Positions 25,921 through 33,883 of a stretch of 64,000 nt of DNA are shown one piece after another. The translations under genes were made by a program, and so were the position numbers. A model generated the notes under the pieces. The model had not been told where the DNA came from. It did not search any database and worked only from the letters and a program-made list of their open reading frames with translations. How positions within the stretch are numbered: position 1 is the first letter of the stretch; each line of letters starts with the position of its first letter. This stretch comes from CBDFLT01 sp965249225 (GTDB taxonomy: Bacteria; Chloroflexota; Dehalococcoidia; Lucifugimonadales; G963668185), in assembly GCA_965249225.1 (NCBI GenBank), contig CBDFLT010000009.1, positions 434,001-498,000 on the forward strand. Reading direction: 5' to 3'.

Positions 25921-28683
25921 TCAGTCGGCGGCGGCCTGGTCCACCTTCTCGACACGGACGGCTACAAGAGGAAGGCCTGGCACCTTCAGCATCGGGTCGG
26001 GGTCATCACCCTGGTCCAGATCGAACGCCAGGTCGCCGAACAGCGACGTGACAGAGACCAGGCCCGCGTGGGGGCTGGAGAGACGAGCGGTCCCCCGTAT
26101 CCGCTCCTTAGACGAAACCACCTCCACCGAATCGCCCTCAGCGACGCCGAGGGCACGGGCGTCTTCTCGGTATATCTCAACCACGTCCCCACGCTCGATG
26201 ACGTTCCTGTCATTCTTCATGACGATGTTCATGTCCCGGTCCTTCTGGTGAAGCACCCGGCCTTGCGCCAGCAGGAACGGGTACTGATCGTTCTCATGAG
26301 ACGGCGGCGACACCAAATCCATCCCAGCCATCCTGGGCTTTCGCCCATTTGAGCCGCCCACGTACAGCAGCGGGGTATCCACCATGTCAGCCGCCAGACA
26401 GGGCCAATGGAGCCCTCCGGACTCCAACCGCTGATACGAGAAGCCGCCGTACACCTCGACCACGCTGGCTATCTCGCCGAAGACGCTCTCCGACGTCTCG
26501 TAGTCGAAGCCTTGAGCGCCCATCGCGTTGGCGATACGGCTCAGGATACGCCAATCGGATTCCTCCTCTCCCCTGGGCTCCACGGCCGGCCGCAGCATCT
26601 GGACTCGCCGCTCCATGTTGGTGTACGTGCCTTGCTTCTCCGCAAATGTCGCCGATGGCAGAACCACGTGGGCCACGTCAGTGAGCTCGCTCGACGCGAC
26701 GTCCATGACCACCAGTAGGTCCAGTTTCCTCGCAGCCTTGATGAACTCCCCAATCTCCCCCGTGGTGAAGGTGGGGCTGTCGCCGACCACCATGAGCGCC
26801 TTGACTCGGCCCCGCTGAATCGCAGAAGTGATCTCCCTGATGCCCAATCCCGGCGTTTCGGGCATATCCGCTTTCCAGGCCATCTCGAACCTCTTACGGG
26901 ACTCCTCTTCAGAAACAGGAGCGTACCCGGGCAGGTATTCGGGCGAACAACCAACGTCCTTTGAACCCTGCTCGTTGGCGCCGGGGTAGAGAGGATACAA
27001 ACCCGTCGCGGGTTTGCCTATGTTGCCGGTTGCCAGGGCCAGGTTCACCAACGCCTTAACGCAACGGTCCCTGAACTCGGCCGTTACGGTATCCAGCGCG
27101 TACAGGATGGCGCCGGGCCTGGTGCTGGCAAACAGCCGAGCCGTCGCCTGAATCTCCTCTTGCGATATGGCCGTAATGCCCTCGACCTTTAGCAGGTCGA
27201 ACTCCCAGAGGCTGTTTTTCAGCGCCGCAACGTTCTCACAGTGAGCGGCCACGAACTCGTGATCGTCCAGCGACTCATCGATGATAACCTTCAGTATTCC
27301 CCCGATCAGGGCGGCCTCGCTGCTGGGCCTTGGACGCAGCCACATGGTGGCGTACCGCGTGAGCTCTGTCTCACGGGGGTCTATAACGATGATCTTGGCC
27401 CCACGCTTGGCGGCTTTCTTGATGGGCACAGCGGCCACATTCTGCTCCTCCGTAATGTTACTGGACACCACCAGCACACACTCGGCCTGCTCCAGGTCCC
27501 AGATGGGATTGGTGCCCGCCTGGTAGCCCAGCATCTCCCCCAGGGGCCGGACCAGCTCGGGGCGCACGTTGGAGGAGACGTCCACGTTGTTGGTGCCCAT
27601 GACCGCCCTGGCGAACTTCTGGGCGACGTAATTGTCCTCGTTGGTCCCCCGGGGCGAGGCGATCAGCGCGAACTGATCACCCTTGTACCCGGCCAGTCGC
27701 TCGGCCACCAGGTCCAATGCATCAAGCCATGACGCCTCTTGAAGCGAGCCGTCGACCCTGACCAACGGCTTCTTGAACCGCTTACGATTGTTCACGAAGT
27801 CCATGCCGAACTTGCCCTTGAAGCAAGCCTGGCCCTTGTTAGCGGCGGCGTGGAGGTCCGGAATGGCCCTGATCAGGTGGTTGCGTTTGTTTACCTCCAG
27901 CTTCATCTGGCAACCCACTGGGCAATGGGGACAGATGCTGGTGCTGGTGGTGGCGGCCTTGTCCCATTTATGCTCCCGCTCCACCAGCGCGCCCGTGGGG
28001 CAGGCATCGATACAAGCGCCGCAGAACTCGCAGCCCGACTCCAGCAGAGAGGTCCCGTGGGACGTGCCTATGAGACTCCTGCCCGCCCTGTCGGTGAAGG
28101 TGAGCGCGTCGTCCCCTCTGATCTCGTCGCAGACCCGTACGCACCGGCCGCAAACGATGCACAGGTTCATGTCCATTTCCCAGAAGGGGTCCGCCACCTG
28201 GAGGGGCAAATGGCGGTTGTTGTAGGTCAGCGGGGTATCCAGCTCCATCTCGAGCATCCGCACGGTATCCTTGAGCTCGCACCGCTCGTTCTTGGGACAG
28301 GTGACGCAGCGGTCGTTGACGGACACGTGCCTTAGGCATATATCGGTGGGGCCACAGAGGTCTATGCGATGGCAGTTCAGGCAGCCGTGGGGATGCTCCG
28401 AGATTAGCAGCTCCATGATGCCCTTGCGCAGGCTCAGAAGCTGGGGGGTCCTGGTGTTGACCACCATGCCGTCCGCCACCGGGGTCGTACAGGACGCGGG
28501 ACTGCCCGGCCCTCCCTCTACCTCCACGACGCACATCCGGCACGCGCCGAAGGACTTCATGCCCGGGTAGTAGCAAAGGTACGGAATGTACATCTCGGCG
28601 TCCATCGCCGCCTGAAGCACGTTATTCCCGGGACGGGCTTTGATCTCGACACCATCGATGGTCAGGGTTACCTCGTCCGCCAT
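25921..28683 (-). CDS. NuoG/FdhA-like iron-sulfur molybdopterin-fold subunit without the Mo-ligating Cys/Sec
   Basis: The 920 residues start at an ATG with GGAG seven bases upstream. Cluster sites in order: 2Fe-2S (C37, C48, C51, C65); H97-x3-C101-x2-C104-x5-C110; an extra Cys group at 116, 126, 129 and 135; two ferredoxin-type 4Fe-4S sets (C175-C185 and C218-C228); and C251-x2-C254-x3-C258 with C287 at the entrance to the molybdopterin-fold domain. At the active-site position, where formate dehydrogenases have Cys or Sec, this protein reads NNVDVSSNVRPEL (366-377), so no metal ligand is visible. The C-terminal dinucleotide-binding domain is intact. It is best read as a NuoG-like electron conduit or an altered formate dehydrogenase, encoded after NuoE- and NuoF-like subunits. 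Confidence 0.85.
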   Translation of the reverse strand: MADEVTLTIDGVEIKARPGNNVLQAAMDAEMYIPYLCYYPGMKSFGACRMCVVEVEGGPGSPASCTTPVADGMVVNTRTPQLLSLRKGIMELLISEHPHGCLNCHRIDLCGPTDICLRHVSVNDRCVTCPKNERCELKDTVRMLEMELDTPLTYNNRHLPLQVADPFWEMDMNLCIVCGRCVRVCDEIRGDDALTFTDRAGRSLIGTSHGTSLLESGCEFCGACIDACPTGALVEREHKWDKAATTSTSICPHCPVGCQMKLEVNKRNHLIRAIPDLHAAANKGQACFKGKFGMDFVNNRKRFKKPLVRVDGSLQEASWLDALDLVAERLAGYKGDQFALIASPRGTNEDNYVAQKFARAVMGTNNVDVSSNVRPELVRPLGEMLGYQAGTNPIWDLEQAECVLVVSSNITEEQNVAAVPIKKAAKRGAKIIVIDPRETELTRYATMWLRPRPSSEAALIGGILKVIIDESLDDHEFVAAHCENVAALKNSLWEFDLLKVEGITAISQEEIQATARLFASTRPGAILYALDTVTAEFRDRCVKALVNLALATGNIGKPATGLYPLYPGANEQGSKDVGCSPEYLPGYAPVSEEESRKRFEMAWKADMPETPGLGIREITSAIQRGRVKALMVVGDSPTFTTGEIGEFIKAARKLDLLVVMDVASSELTDVAHVVLPSATFAEKQGTYTNMERRVQMLRPAVEPRGEEESDWRILSRIANAMGAQGFDYETSESVFGEIASVVEVYGGFSYQRLESGGLHWPCLAADMVDTPLLYVGGSNGRKPRMAGMDLVSPPSHENDQYPFLLAQGRVLHQKDRDMNIVMKNDRNVIERGDVVEIYREDARALGVAEGDSVEVVSSKERIRGTARLSSPHAGLVSVTSLFGDLAFDLDQGDDPDPMLKVPGLPLVAVRVEKVDQAAAD

Positions 28684-28778
28684 GTTCTTACTCCACTTCC
28701 AACCCGTTGGATGCTACAAAAGCCCCTGCCAGCCTCAATTTATAAGCTATTCCAAAAATGTCAGCCCTGCTTCGCCGT

Positions 28779-28817
28779 AATAGATCCTTCGTCCGCCTAA
28801 GGCAGACTCAGGATGAC
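28779..28817. repeat. Dispersed repeat A, copy 2 (inverted)
   Basis: Reverse complement of the element at 24739-24778. Reading the minus strand gives GTCATCCTGAGTCTGCC, TTA, GGCGGACGAAGGATCTATT. It lies in the 243-base gap between the NuoG/FdhA-like and NuoF-like genes. Confidence 0.7.
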
Positions 28818-28830
28818 GCCCACGTGCCGT

Positions 28831-28878
28831 TATCCTGATCCCTTCGCTCCGCTCAAGGGTGAACTTAGCCAAGGGTCT
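28831..28878. repeat. Dispersed repeat B, copy 2 (inverted)
   Basis: The minus strand reads GACCCTTGGCTAAGTTCACC, CTTGAGCGGAGCGAAGGGATCAG, matching 24817-24860. Relative order of A and B differs from the 24.7-kb site, so the two elements seem to move or duplicate separately. Confidence 0.7.
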
Positions 28879-28926
28879 CCTCCGCTGGTATAGTCCACCC
28901 ATTACAGAGCCAATCGACCACGGCCT

Positions 28927-30678
28927 TTATACCCCGATCGCCGATTTTAGGGGCGCGAAGTCCACTCCGAAGGGCCGGGTGCTCTTGGGGGAGATAGCCG
29001 GCTTCAAGCAGCTGCCCGTCGGACAGCGCTTCTCTTCCAAGTGGGCCTTGAAGTCGTCCTCGAAGAATTTAAAGGCCGAGCTTATCGGGTTAAACCCTAG
29101 CTGGCCGTGGCCACAGAGCGACCCGGCAGTCATATTCGAGCCTATCTGGGTCATGAGTTGCAGGTCCTCAGGCCTGCCCTCGAAGCGGGCGATGCGCTCC
29201 ACGATCTCCAGCAGATGGCTTGTGCCGAGGCGACAGGGAAAGCACTTGCCGCACGACTCGTACTGACAGAACGCGACCAGGACACGGGTTAGATCGACGG
29301 CGCAGGTGTCCTCGTCGGCAACGATGATGCCACCGGAGCCCAGTATCGCACCCGCCTCAGCCATCTCCTCGAAGTCCAACGTGATGCCGGCGCCATCGGC
29401 GCCCAGCACTCCACCGAGAGGGCCACCGGTCTGCAGCAGCTTGAGGGCCTTGCCTCCGGGCACCCCGCCTCCGATCTCATCGATTACCTGGCCTAAGGTG
29501 AGTCCCATCGGGACCTCGTAGAGGCCAGGGTACGTGACGTTGCCACTAAGGCAGATGATGGCGGTCCCCTTGCTCTTGTTGACGCCGATGGAGGAGAACC
29601 ACTCGCCGCCCTTGGCGATGATCTCAGGAATGTACGCCAAGGTCTTGACGTTGTTGATGTTGCTGGGCCTGCCCCACACGCCCACGGCCGCGGGGAACGG
29701 CGGACGCGGCCTCGGCATCGCCCGCTTACCCTCGATGGAATCCATGAGGGCGGTCTCCTCACCGGCCACGTAGGACTCGCCTGTCAGCGAGACCTCGACG
29801 TCGAAGCTATACCCGGAGCCCAGGATGTTCTTACCCAGGAGGCCCAGCTCGTACGCCTGCCGTATAGCCTCCTCGGTCCTCGATATGGGCCCGTCATGCC
29901 CGTGACGTATGAACACGAAGCCGTTGGTGGCGCCCGTCCCGTACCCGGCTACGGCCATGCCCTCCAGGAGCGTGTGAGGATCGCTTTCAAGGATGCCCTT
30001 GTCATTATATGCGCCCGGATCGCCCTCTTCGCAGTTGCATAGAATGTACTTCGTAGGACCTGGCGAGCGCACCAGAAAACCCAGTTTGACTCCGGTTGGA
30101 AACGCCGCACCCCCGCGACCTCTCAAGCCGGAGTCGGTTATCTCCTTGATGACCTGGGCCGGCTCCATCTCAAAAAGGGCCTTGTTCAGGGCCGCATAGC
30201 CGCCGTTGGCGATGTACTGGTAGATATCGTTGGGGGCGATATCGCCGGCGTTTCGCAGCGCGATACGCCGCTGCAGCTTCATCGCGGGCAGCGAGGCAAG
30301 GTCCTGGATTCCATCCAGCGGCGTGTCTCCCAGATAGCCCAGCACCTTGTCGGTCGGTATATCCTCACCCACGATGTAGGACTCCACCAGAGCGGGGATA
30401 TCGGCGGGGGACACGTTCCTAAAGAAGACCCTGGGCTTGCCGGACTTTAGAACATCGAGGAGAGGCTCAGCGTAGCACAGCCCGATGCACCCGACCTCGT
30501 CAACGACGGCGTCGATTTTACGGGCGGCCAACTCCGACTTGAGAGCGTCGAGCACCTGGAACGCTCCGGCAGCGTGACCGCACATGGCGGTGCCGACCCT
30601 TATCCAGGGCCTCTCGCCAGAGACCAGCGGCTTCCAGCGCCGCCCTGCGTCTTCCCTAAGCTCCTGGTAGCCAGCCAT
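28927..30678 (-). CDS. NuoF-like NADH-binding flavoprotein with N-terminal thioredoxin-like domain
   Basis: The 583-residue subunit should bind NAD(H), FMN and iron-sulfur clusters and pass electrons between NuoE- and NuoG-like partners. Residues 25-100 are a thioredoxin-fold ferredoxin-like domain with C33 and C64-x3-C68. The FMN/NADH part has GLRGRGGAAFPTGVK (184-198) and CNCEEGDPGAYNDKGILE (214-231). The 4Fe-4S ligands are C476-x2-C479-x2-C482 and C522. The extended N-terminus is typical of HydB and of NAD-linked formate dehydrogenase beta subunits rather than complex I NuoF. A C-terminal tail with C552 and C557 is present but has no complete ferredoxin motif. Confidence 0.93.
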   Translation of the reverse strand: MAGYQELREDAGRRWKPLVSGERPWIRVGTAMCGHAAGAFQVLDALKSELAARKIDAVVDEVGCIGLCYAEPLLDVLKSGKPRVFFRNVSPADIPALVESYIVGEDIPTDKVLGYLGDTPLDGIQDLASLPAMKLQRRIALRNAGDIAPNDIYQYIANGGYAALNKALFEMEPAQVIKEITDSGLRGRGGAAFPTGVKLGFLVRSPGPTKYILCNCEEGDPGAYNDKGILESDPHTLLEGMAVAGYGTGATNGFVFIRHGHDGPISRTEEAIRQAYELGLLGKNILGSGYSFDVEVSLTGESYVAGEETALMDSIEGKRAMPRPRPPFPAAVGVWGRPSNINNVKTLAYIPEIIAKGGEWFSSIGVNKSKGTAIICLSGNVTYPGLYEVPMGLTLGQVIDEIGGGVPGGKALKLLQTGGPLGGVLGADGAGITLDFEEMAEAGAILGSGGIIVADEDTCAVDLTRVLVAFCQYESCGKCFPCRLGTSHLLEIVERIARFEGRPEDLQLMTQIGSNMTAGSLCGHGQLGFNPISSAFKFFEDDFKAHLEEKRCPTGSCLKPAISPKSTRPFGVDFAPLKSAIGV

Positions 30679-30712
30679 AGCCCTCGTGTCTCATGCTCAC
30701 CAGGTATCGCCC

Positions 30713-31231
30713 CTATTTTGATTCGCCGGCGGTAAGCTGAGCGACCGAACCGGCGGCCGACTCGGTGGTCAAACGACCCATGAGGCGATGGTCTATGCTG
30801 ATCACCGGCGCCTGAGAGCACGCGCCGAGACAGGTGTTGTACTTCAGCGTAATTGCCTCATCCTGGGTATTGCCCTCGCCTGAGAGGCCCAGGTCGTCCA
30901 GCAGCCGCTGCAAGATGTCGGTGGCGCCTAGAAGGTGGCAGGTGGGACCCCAACAGACTTCGACGATGTGGTCGCCCGGAGGTGTGAACCGGAAGTTGGT
31001 GTAGAAGGAGGCGACGCCCCAGACTTCGTTGATGGACGCGTTAGTGAAGGCAGCGACCTCTTCGATCGCCTCTTCGGGAAGGTAATCCAGCTCGTCTTGA
31101 GAGGCCAGCAGGGAGGAGAGAACGGTGACTGTGGACCACTTTTGAGAGGCCAGTGCGTTCTTTATCCGCTTCCTCGTTGCCTCGCTCTCCGCCGTCACCG
31201 GCACAGCCTCCGCGTTTGTAAATTTCGTCAC
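30713..31231 (-). CDS. NuoE-like 2Fe-2S subunit
   Basis: The 172 residues (from the GTG at 31231) form the small thioredoxin-like subunit of NADH-linked diaphorase modules. An N-terminal helical domain (LPEEAIEEVAAFTNASINEVWGVASFY) leads to the 2Fe-2S site C-x4-C in VCWGPTCHLLGA and C-x3-C in YNTCLGACSQAP. Upstream in-frame TTG (31261) is an alternative start; no start has a well-placed ribosome-binding site. The gene is first of the NuoE-F-G-like series and its start region overlaps or abuts the end of the FAD oxidoreductase gene (31248), so readthrough from that gene is likely. Confidence 0.93.
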   Translation of the reverse strand: MTKFTNAEAVPVTAESEATRKRIKNALASQKWSTVTVLSSLLASQDELDYLPEEAIEEVAAFTNASINEVWGVASFYTNFRFTPPGDHIVEVCWGPTCHLLGATDILQRLLDDLGLSGEGNTQDEAITLKYNTCLGACSQAPVISIDHRLMGRLTTESAAGSVAQLTAGESK

Positions 31232-31247
31232 AATGATAGCATAGGGG

Positions 31248-32579
31248 CTATCTCCCCTCAACCGAGTCCTCCATCACCATTTGGGCCACCACCTTTCCCA
31301 TGCGCACGCTGTAGTTGGTCCCACGGTCCTCGGGATAGACCTGGGTGGTGTTGGCCAGATATATGCCCCTGAACGGCGTCCGGTGATCCGGTATGCGGGT
31401 CGAGTAGTCGGTGCCGATGATCGGCTGAGCGGCGTCAACCCGATGGTGGTAGCTGGTCTCTATCCAAGACGGCTCGAATGCAGCGTTTATCTTGCGCAGG
31501 TGCGGTACGTACTCCTCCAGCAGCTCTTCGTGCCCCAGCTTGTAAAGCGGGTGGTCGCTGGCCAGGTAGTTGGCGAGATAAACGATGTGCTTCCCGCCGT
31601 AGTGAGCGGGATCGATCAGATTGGTTTGCTCGATCACGCCCACGAAAGGGATGGAGCGGTCGGCCACGTTTAACCAGTAGATGTGCGACAGCGGGCGGTC
31701 CAGCACCAGCACGATGAGCACGGCGGCCATGTACTGGACGCTGGTAAGTCTGGAGAGGTAGTCTTCCGGCAACGGAGGGACCAGCTTGGGAAATATGTAT
31801 GAAGGCGTGGTGGCTATGACCGCATCGAACTCCCGGACCGACGGCTCCTTACCATCGAGCGCAACCTCCATACCGGTGGCGCGCCCATCCTCGATGACGA
31901 TCTCACTCACCGAAGAGAGTGTGTGGACCTCGTTCCCCTGCTCTCGAATGCGGTCGGCCAGGACATCGAACACCTCCCCGAAGCTACCGATGGGATAGCC
32001 CAGCTCCTCCTTGGCAAGCCCCTTGCCGCGCGACGCGAACCTGGTGTGTATCTTTCCCCACACCCAGGCCATGCCCACCTGGTCGTAGAACTCCTCGCCG
32101 AACTTGCCACGGAGCATGGGGCCCCAGAAGACCTGATAGCAGCCCTCTCCCGCATACTTTCTCAGCCACTCGGCCGCGGTGACTCCCTCGAGGGAGCGCC
32201 AGTCCTTCTTCCGCTTCAGGTACAGGGTCACCAGTCCCAGGCGAAGCCGGTCTATGAGTCTCAGAGGCGTAAACCTGAGCAGGTCCAGAGGGGTAGCGAA
32301 GTTGTAGATCTCGCCGTCGTAGAGGGTACCCACCTTGGAGTCGAGCCACCGCATCTGGTGGCCCAGGCCTATCTCGTCTATCAGACCGGTGATCTCGGTG
32401 TCGCTGGTGAAGAAGTGGTGGTAGCCGCGCTCCAGGCGGGCGCCGCCCACATCGAAAGTCGACGCCTGTCCCCCGAGGAACGGGGCCCGCTCGTACACCG
32501 CCACCTGGTGCCCCTGCTTGCCGAGCTCGTACGCGGCCGCCAGGCCAGTCGCCCCAGCTCCGATGATGCCGACCCTCAC
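31248..32579 (-). CDS. FAD-dependent amine-oxidase-fold oxidoreductase (protoporphyrinogen oxidase/phytoene desaturase-like)
   Basis: The 443 residues start at a GTG that overlaps the stop of the flippase-like gene (GTGA). The N-terminal Rossmann motif is VGIIGAGATGLAAAYELGKQGHQVAVYE, followed by FLGGQASTFDVGGARLERGYHHFF as in the HemG/CrtI/UDP-galactopyranose mutase group. The C-terminus has GIYLANTTQVYPEDRGTNYSVRMG, which closes the FAD site. The substrate is not evident. Given the adjacent flippase-like protein and glycosyltransferases, a lipid or sugar-lipid substrate is possible, but a porphyrin or isoprenoid is equally open. Translation is coupled to the upstream membrane protein. Confidence 0.85.
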   Translation of the reverse strand: MRVGIIGAGATGLAAAYELGKQGHQVAVYERAPFLGGQASTFDVGGARLERGYHHFFTSDTEITGLIDEIGLGHQMRWLDSKVGTLYDGEIYNFATPLDLLRFTPLRLIDRLRLGLVTLYLKRKKDWRSLEGVTAAEWLRKYAGEGCYQVFWGPMLRGKFGEEFYDQVGMAWVWGKIHTRFASRGKGLAKEELGYPIGSFGEVFDVLADRIREQGNEVHTLSSVSEIVIEDGRATGMEVALDGKEPSVREFDAVIATTPSYIFPKLVPPLPEDYLSRLTSVQYMAAVLIVLVLDRPLSHIYWLNVADRSIPFVGVIEQTNLIDPAHYGGKHIVYLANYLASDHPLYKLGHEELLEEYVPHLRKINAAFEPSWIETSYHHRVDAAQPIIGTDYSTRIPDHRTPFRGIYLANTTQVYPEDRGTNYSVRMGKVVAQMVMEDSVEGR

Positions 32580-33685
32580 TCCGTATCCCCTCTGGTAACC
32601 GGCAATCCCGAGGGCCCCATACTTTTTCGCCCCTGCTCTGAGATTCTACGACCCGCCCTAGACAGGCCGCGAAGGGTAAGGTGCTCGGACCACAGGAACA
32701 CCTGGCCCAGCACGATCATCGGCAGCAGGAGAGCGGCATGGACGACGGCCACGTAAGCCCCGGCTACCGAGCGGTCGATGACGGCGAGGGGGAGGAGGAT
32801 CAGGGTCTCCCGGGCCACCAACTCGAATAGCCCGATCCCGCCCGGCGCGGCGGGGACCGAGCTTCCGATGTTGGCTATGGCCGTAACCAGCACCATGGCC
32901 ACGATCATCTCTCCCAGGTTATCGAAGGCCCGGTCGAGGCCGAACGAAAAGCCGATAAGGGTGAACAGTCCGGCCTCGAACAGCCATATGGGCACCGACA
33001 TCAAGAACAGCGCGGCCAGTCCCTTGGGACTGCGCAGGGGTACGAGACCTTCCAGGAACAGGTCGATCATGTGTCGAAGCGTGGACCGCAGGCGGTGTGG
33101 CAACGGCCCGAGGAGGACCATCGCCATTCGCACACCCCTCGCTGGGAACAGTGCCAGTAACAGCAGGGTGCCGAACAGCCCAAGGAACGGAATACTCAGC
33201 GCGACGACCAGCAAGGGCCAGGGAAATCCATACTTGTCCCCGAACGCCTCCGCCAGCCCCACAACCGGCACGAATAGCGCAATGAAGGCCACAAAGAATA
33301 GAAGCGTCAGGGCGTCCAGAACGCGCTCGACAATGATAGTAGCCAGTGCGGAAGGCGCACTTACGCTCTCGCGCTGCCCCACATAATAGCTGCGGACCAA
33401 CTCTCCCATTCGCACGGGTAGAAGGTTGTTGGCCATGTATCCCACCACCACAACCGGAAAGAGCCTGGACACAGGTATGGGGCGCATATGCTTCAGAAGC
33501 GCCCTCCAGCGAATGGTGCGAAACAGCACCGAGACCAAGTACATGGCGATGGCCGGGGCCGTGTACACGTAGTTGGCGTCGGCCAGGGCGTCGAACATGC
33601 GGCGGAAATTCACCGTGAAAAAAAACAGCGCCAGCAAAGCGGCGCTGATGCCCACGCCAGTCCAGAGTTTTTTGCTCCCGATCAA
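32576..33685 (-). CDS. UPF0104/lysylphosphatidylglycerol synthase-type membrane protein (flippase-like)
   Basis: Integral membrane protein of 369 residues with about eight predicted helices. Family features are FRTIRWRALLKHM, the NNLLPVRMGELVRSYYVG segment near residues 90-108, the ERVLDALTLL helix, and PAAPGGIGLFELVARE near residue 290. The PGGIG-F/E motif is the hallmark of this family, whose members include the membrane half of MprF and putative isoprenoid-linked lipid transporters. The start is a TTG at 33685 with a weak ribosome-binding site. The neighbouring FAD oxidoreductase and Agl23/DUF2298 genes fit a role in surface glycolipid handling. That is inference from context. Confidence 0.87.
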   Translation of the reverse strand: MIGSKKLWTGVGISAALLALFFFTVNFRRMFDALADANYVYTAPAIAMYLVSVLFRTIRWRALLKHMRPIPVSRLFPVVVVGYMANNLLPVRMGELVRSYYVGQRESVSAPSALATIIVERVLDALTLLFFVAFIALFVPVVGLAEAFGDKYGFPWPLLVVALSIPFLGLFGTLLLLALFPARGVRMAMVLLGPLPHRLRSTLRHMIDLFLEGLVPLRSPKGLAALFLMSVPIWLFEAGLFTLIGFSFGLDRAFDNLGEMIVAMVLVTAIANIGSSVPAAPGGIGLFELVARETLILLPLAVIDRSVAGAYVAVVHAALLLPMIVLGQVFLWSEHLTLRGLSRAGRRISEQGRKSMGPSGLPVTRGDTE

Positions 33686-33883
33686 TTTACGGACAATCCA
33701 GGAACTACGTTCTCACACGAGTCGGTACAGCGGCCCGGTGGTCTGAGGGTACGCCCACTCTCAAACTATGGTCTCATTTTAGAGGGAGCGGTGTAAATGG
33801 CTACCGAATTCAATGGAGCAACCTTAGAGCCAGTTAGTAACTCAGCCGTATCCCCCACTCAGCTATCGAGCCTTTATATGCGG

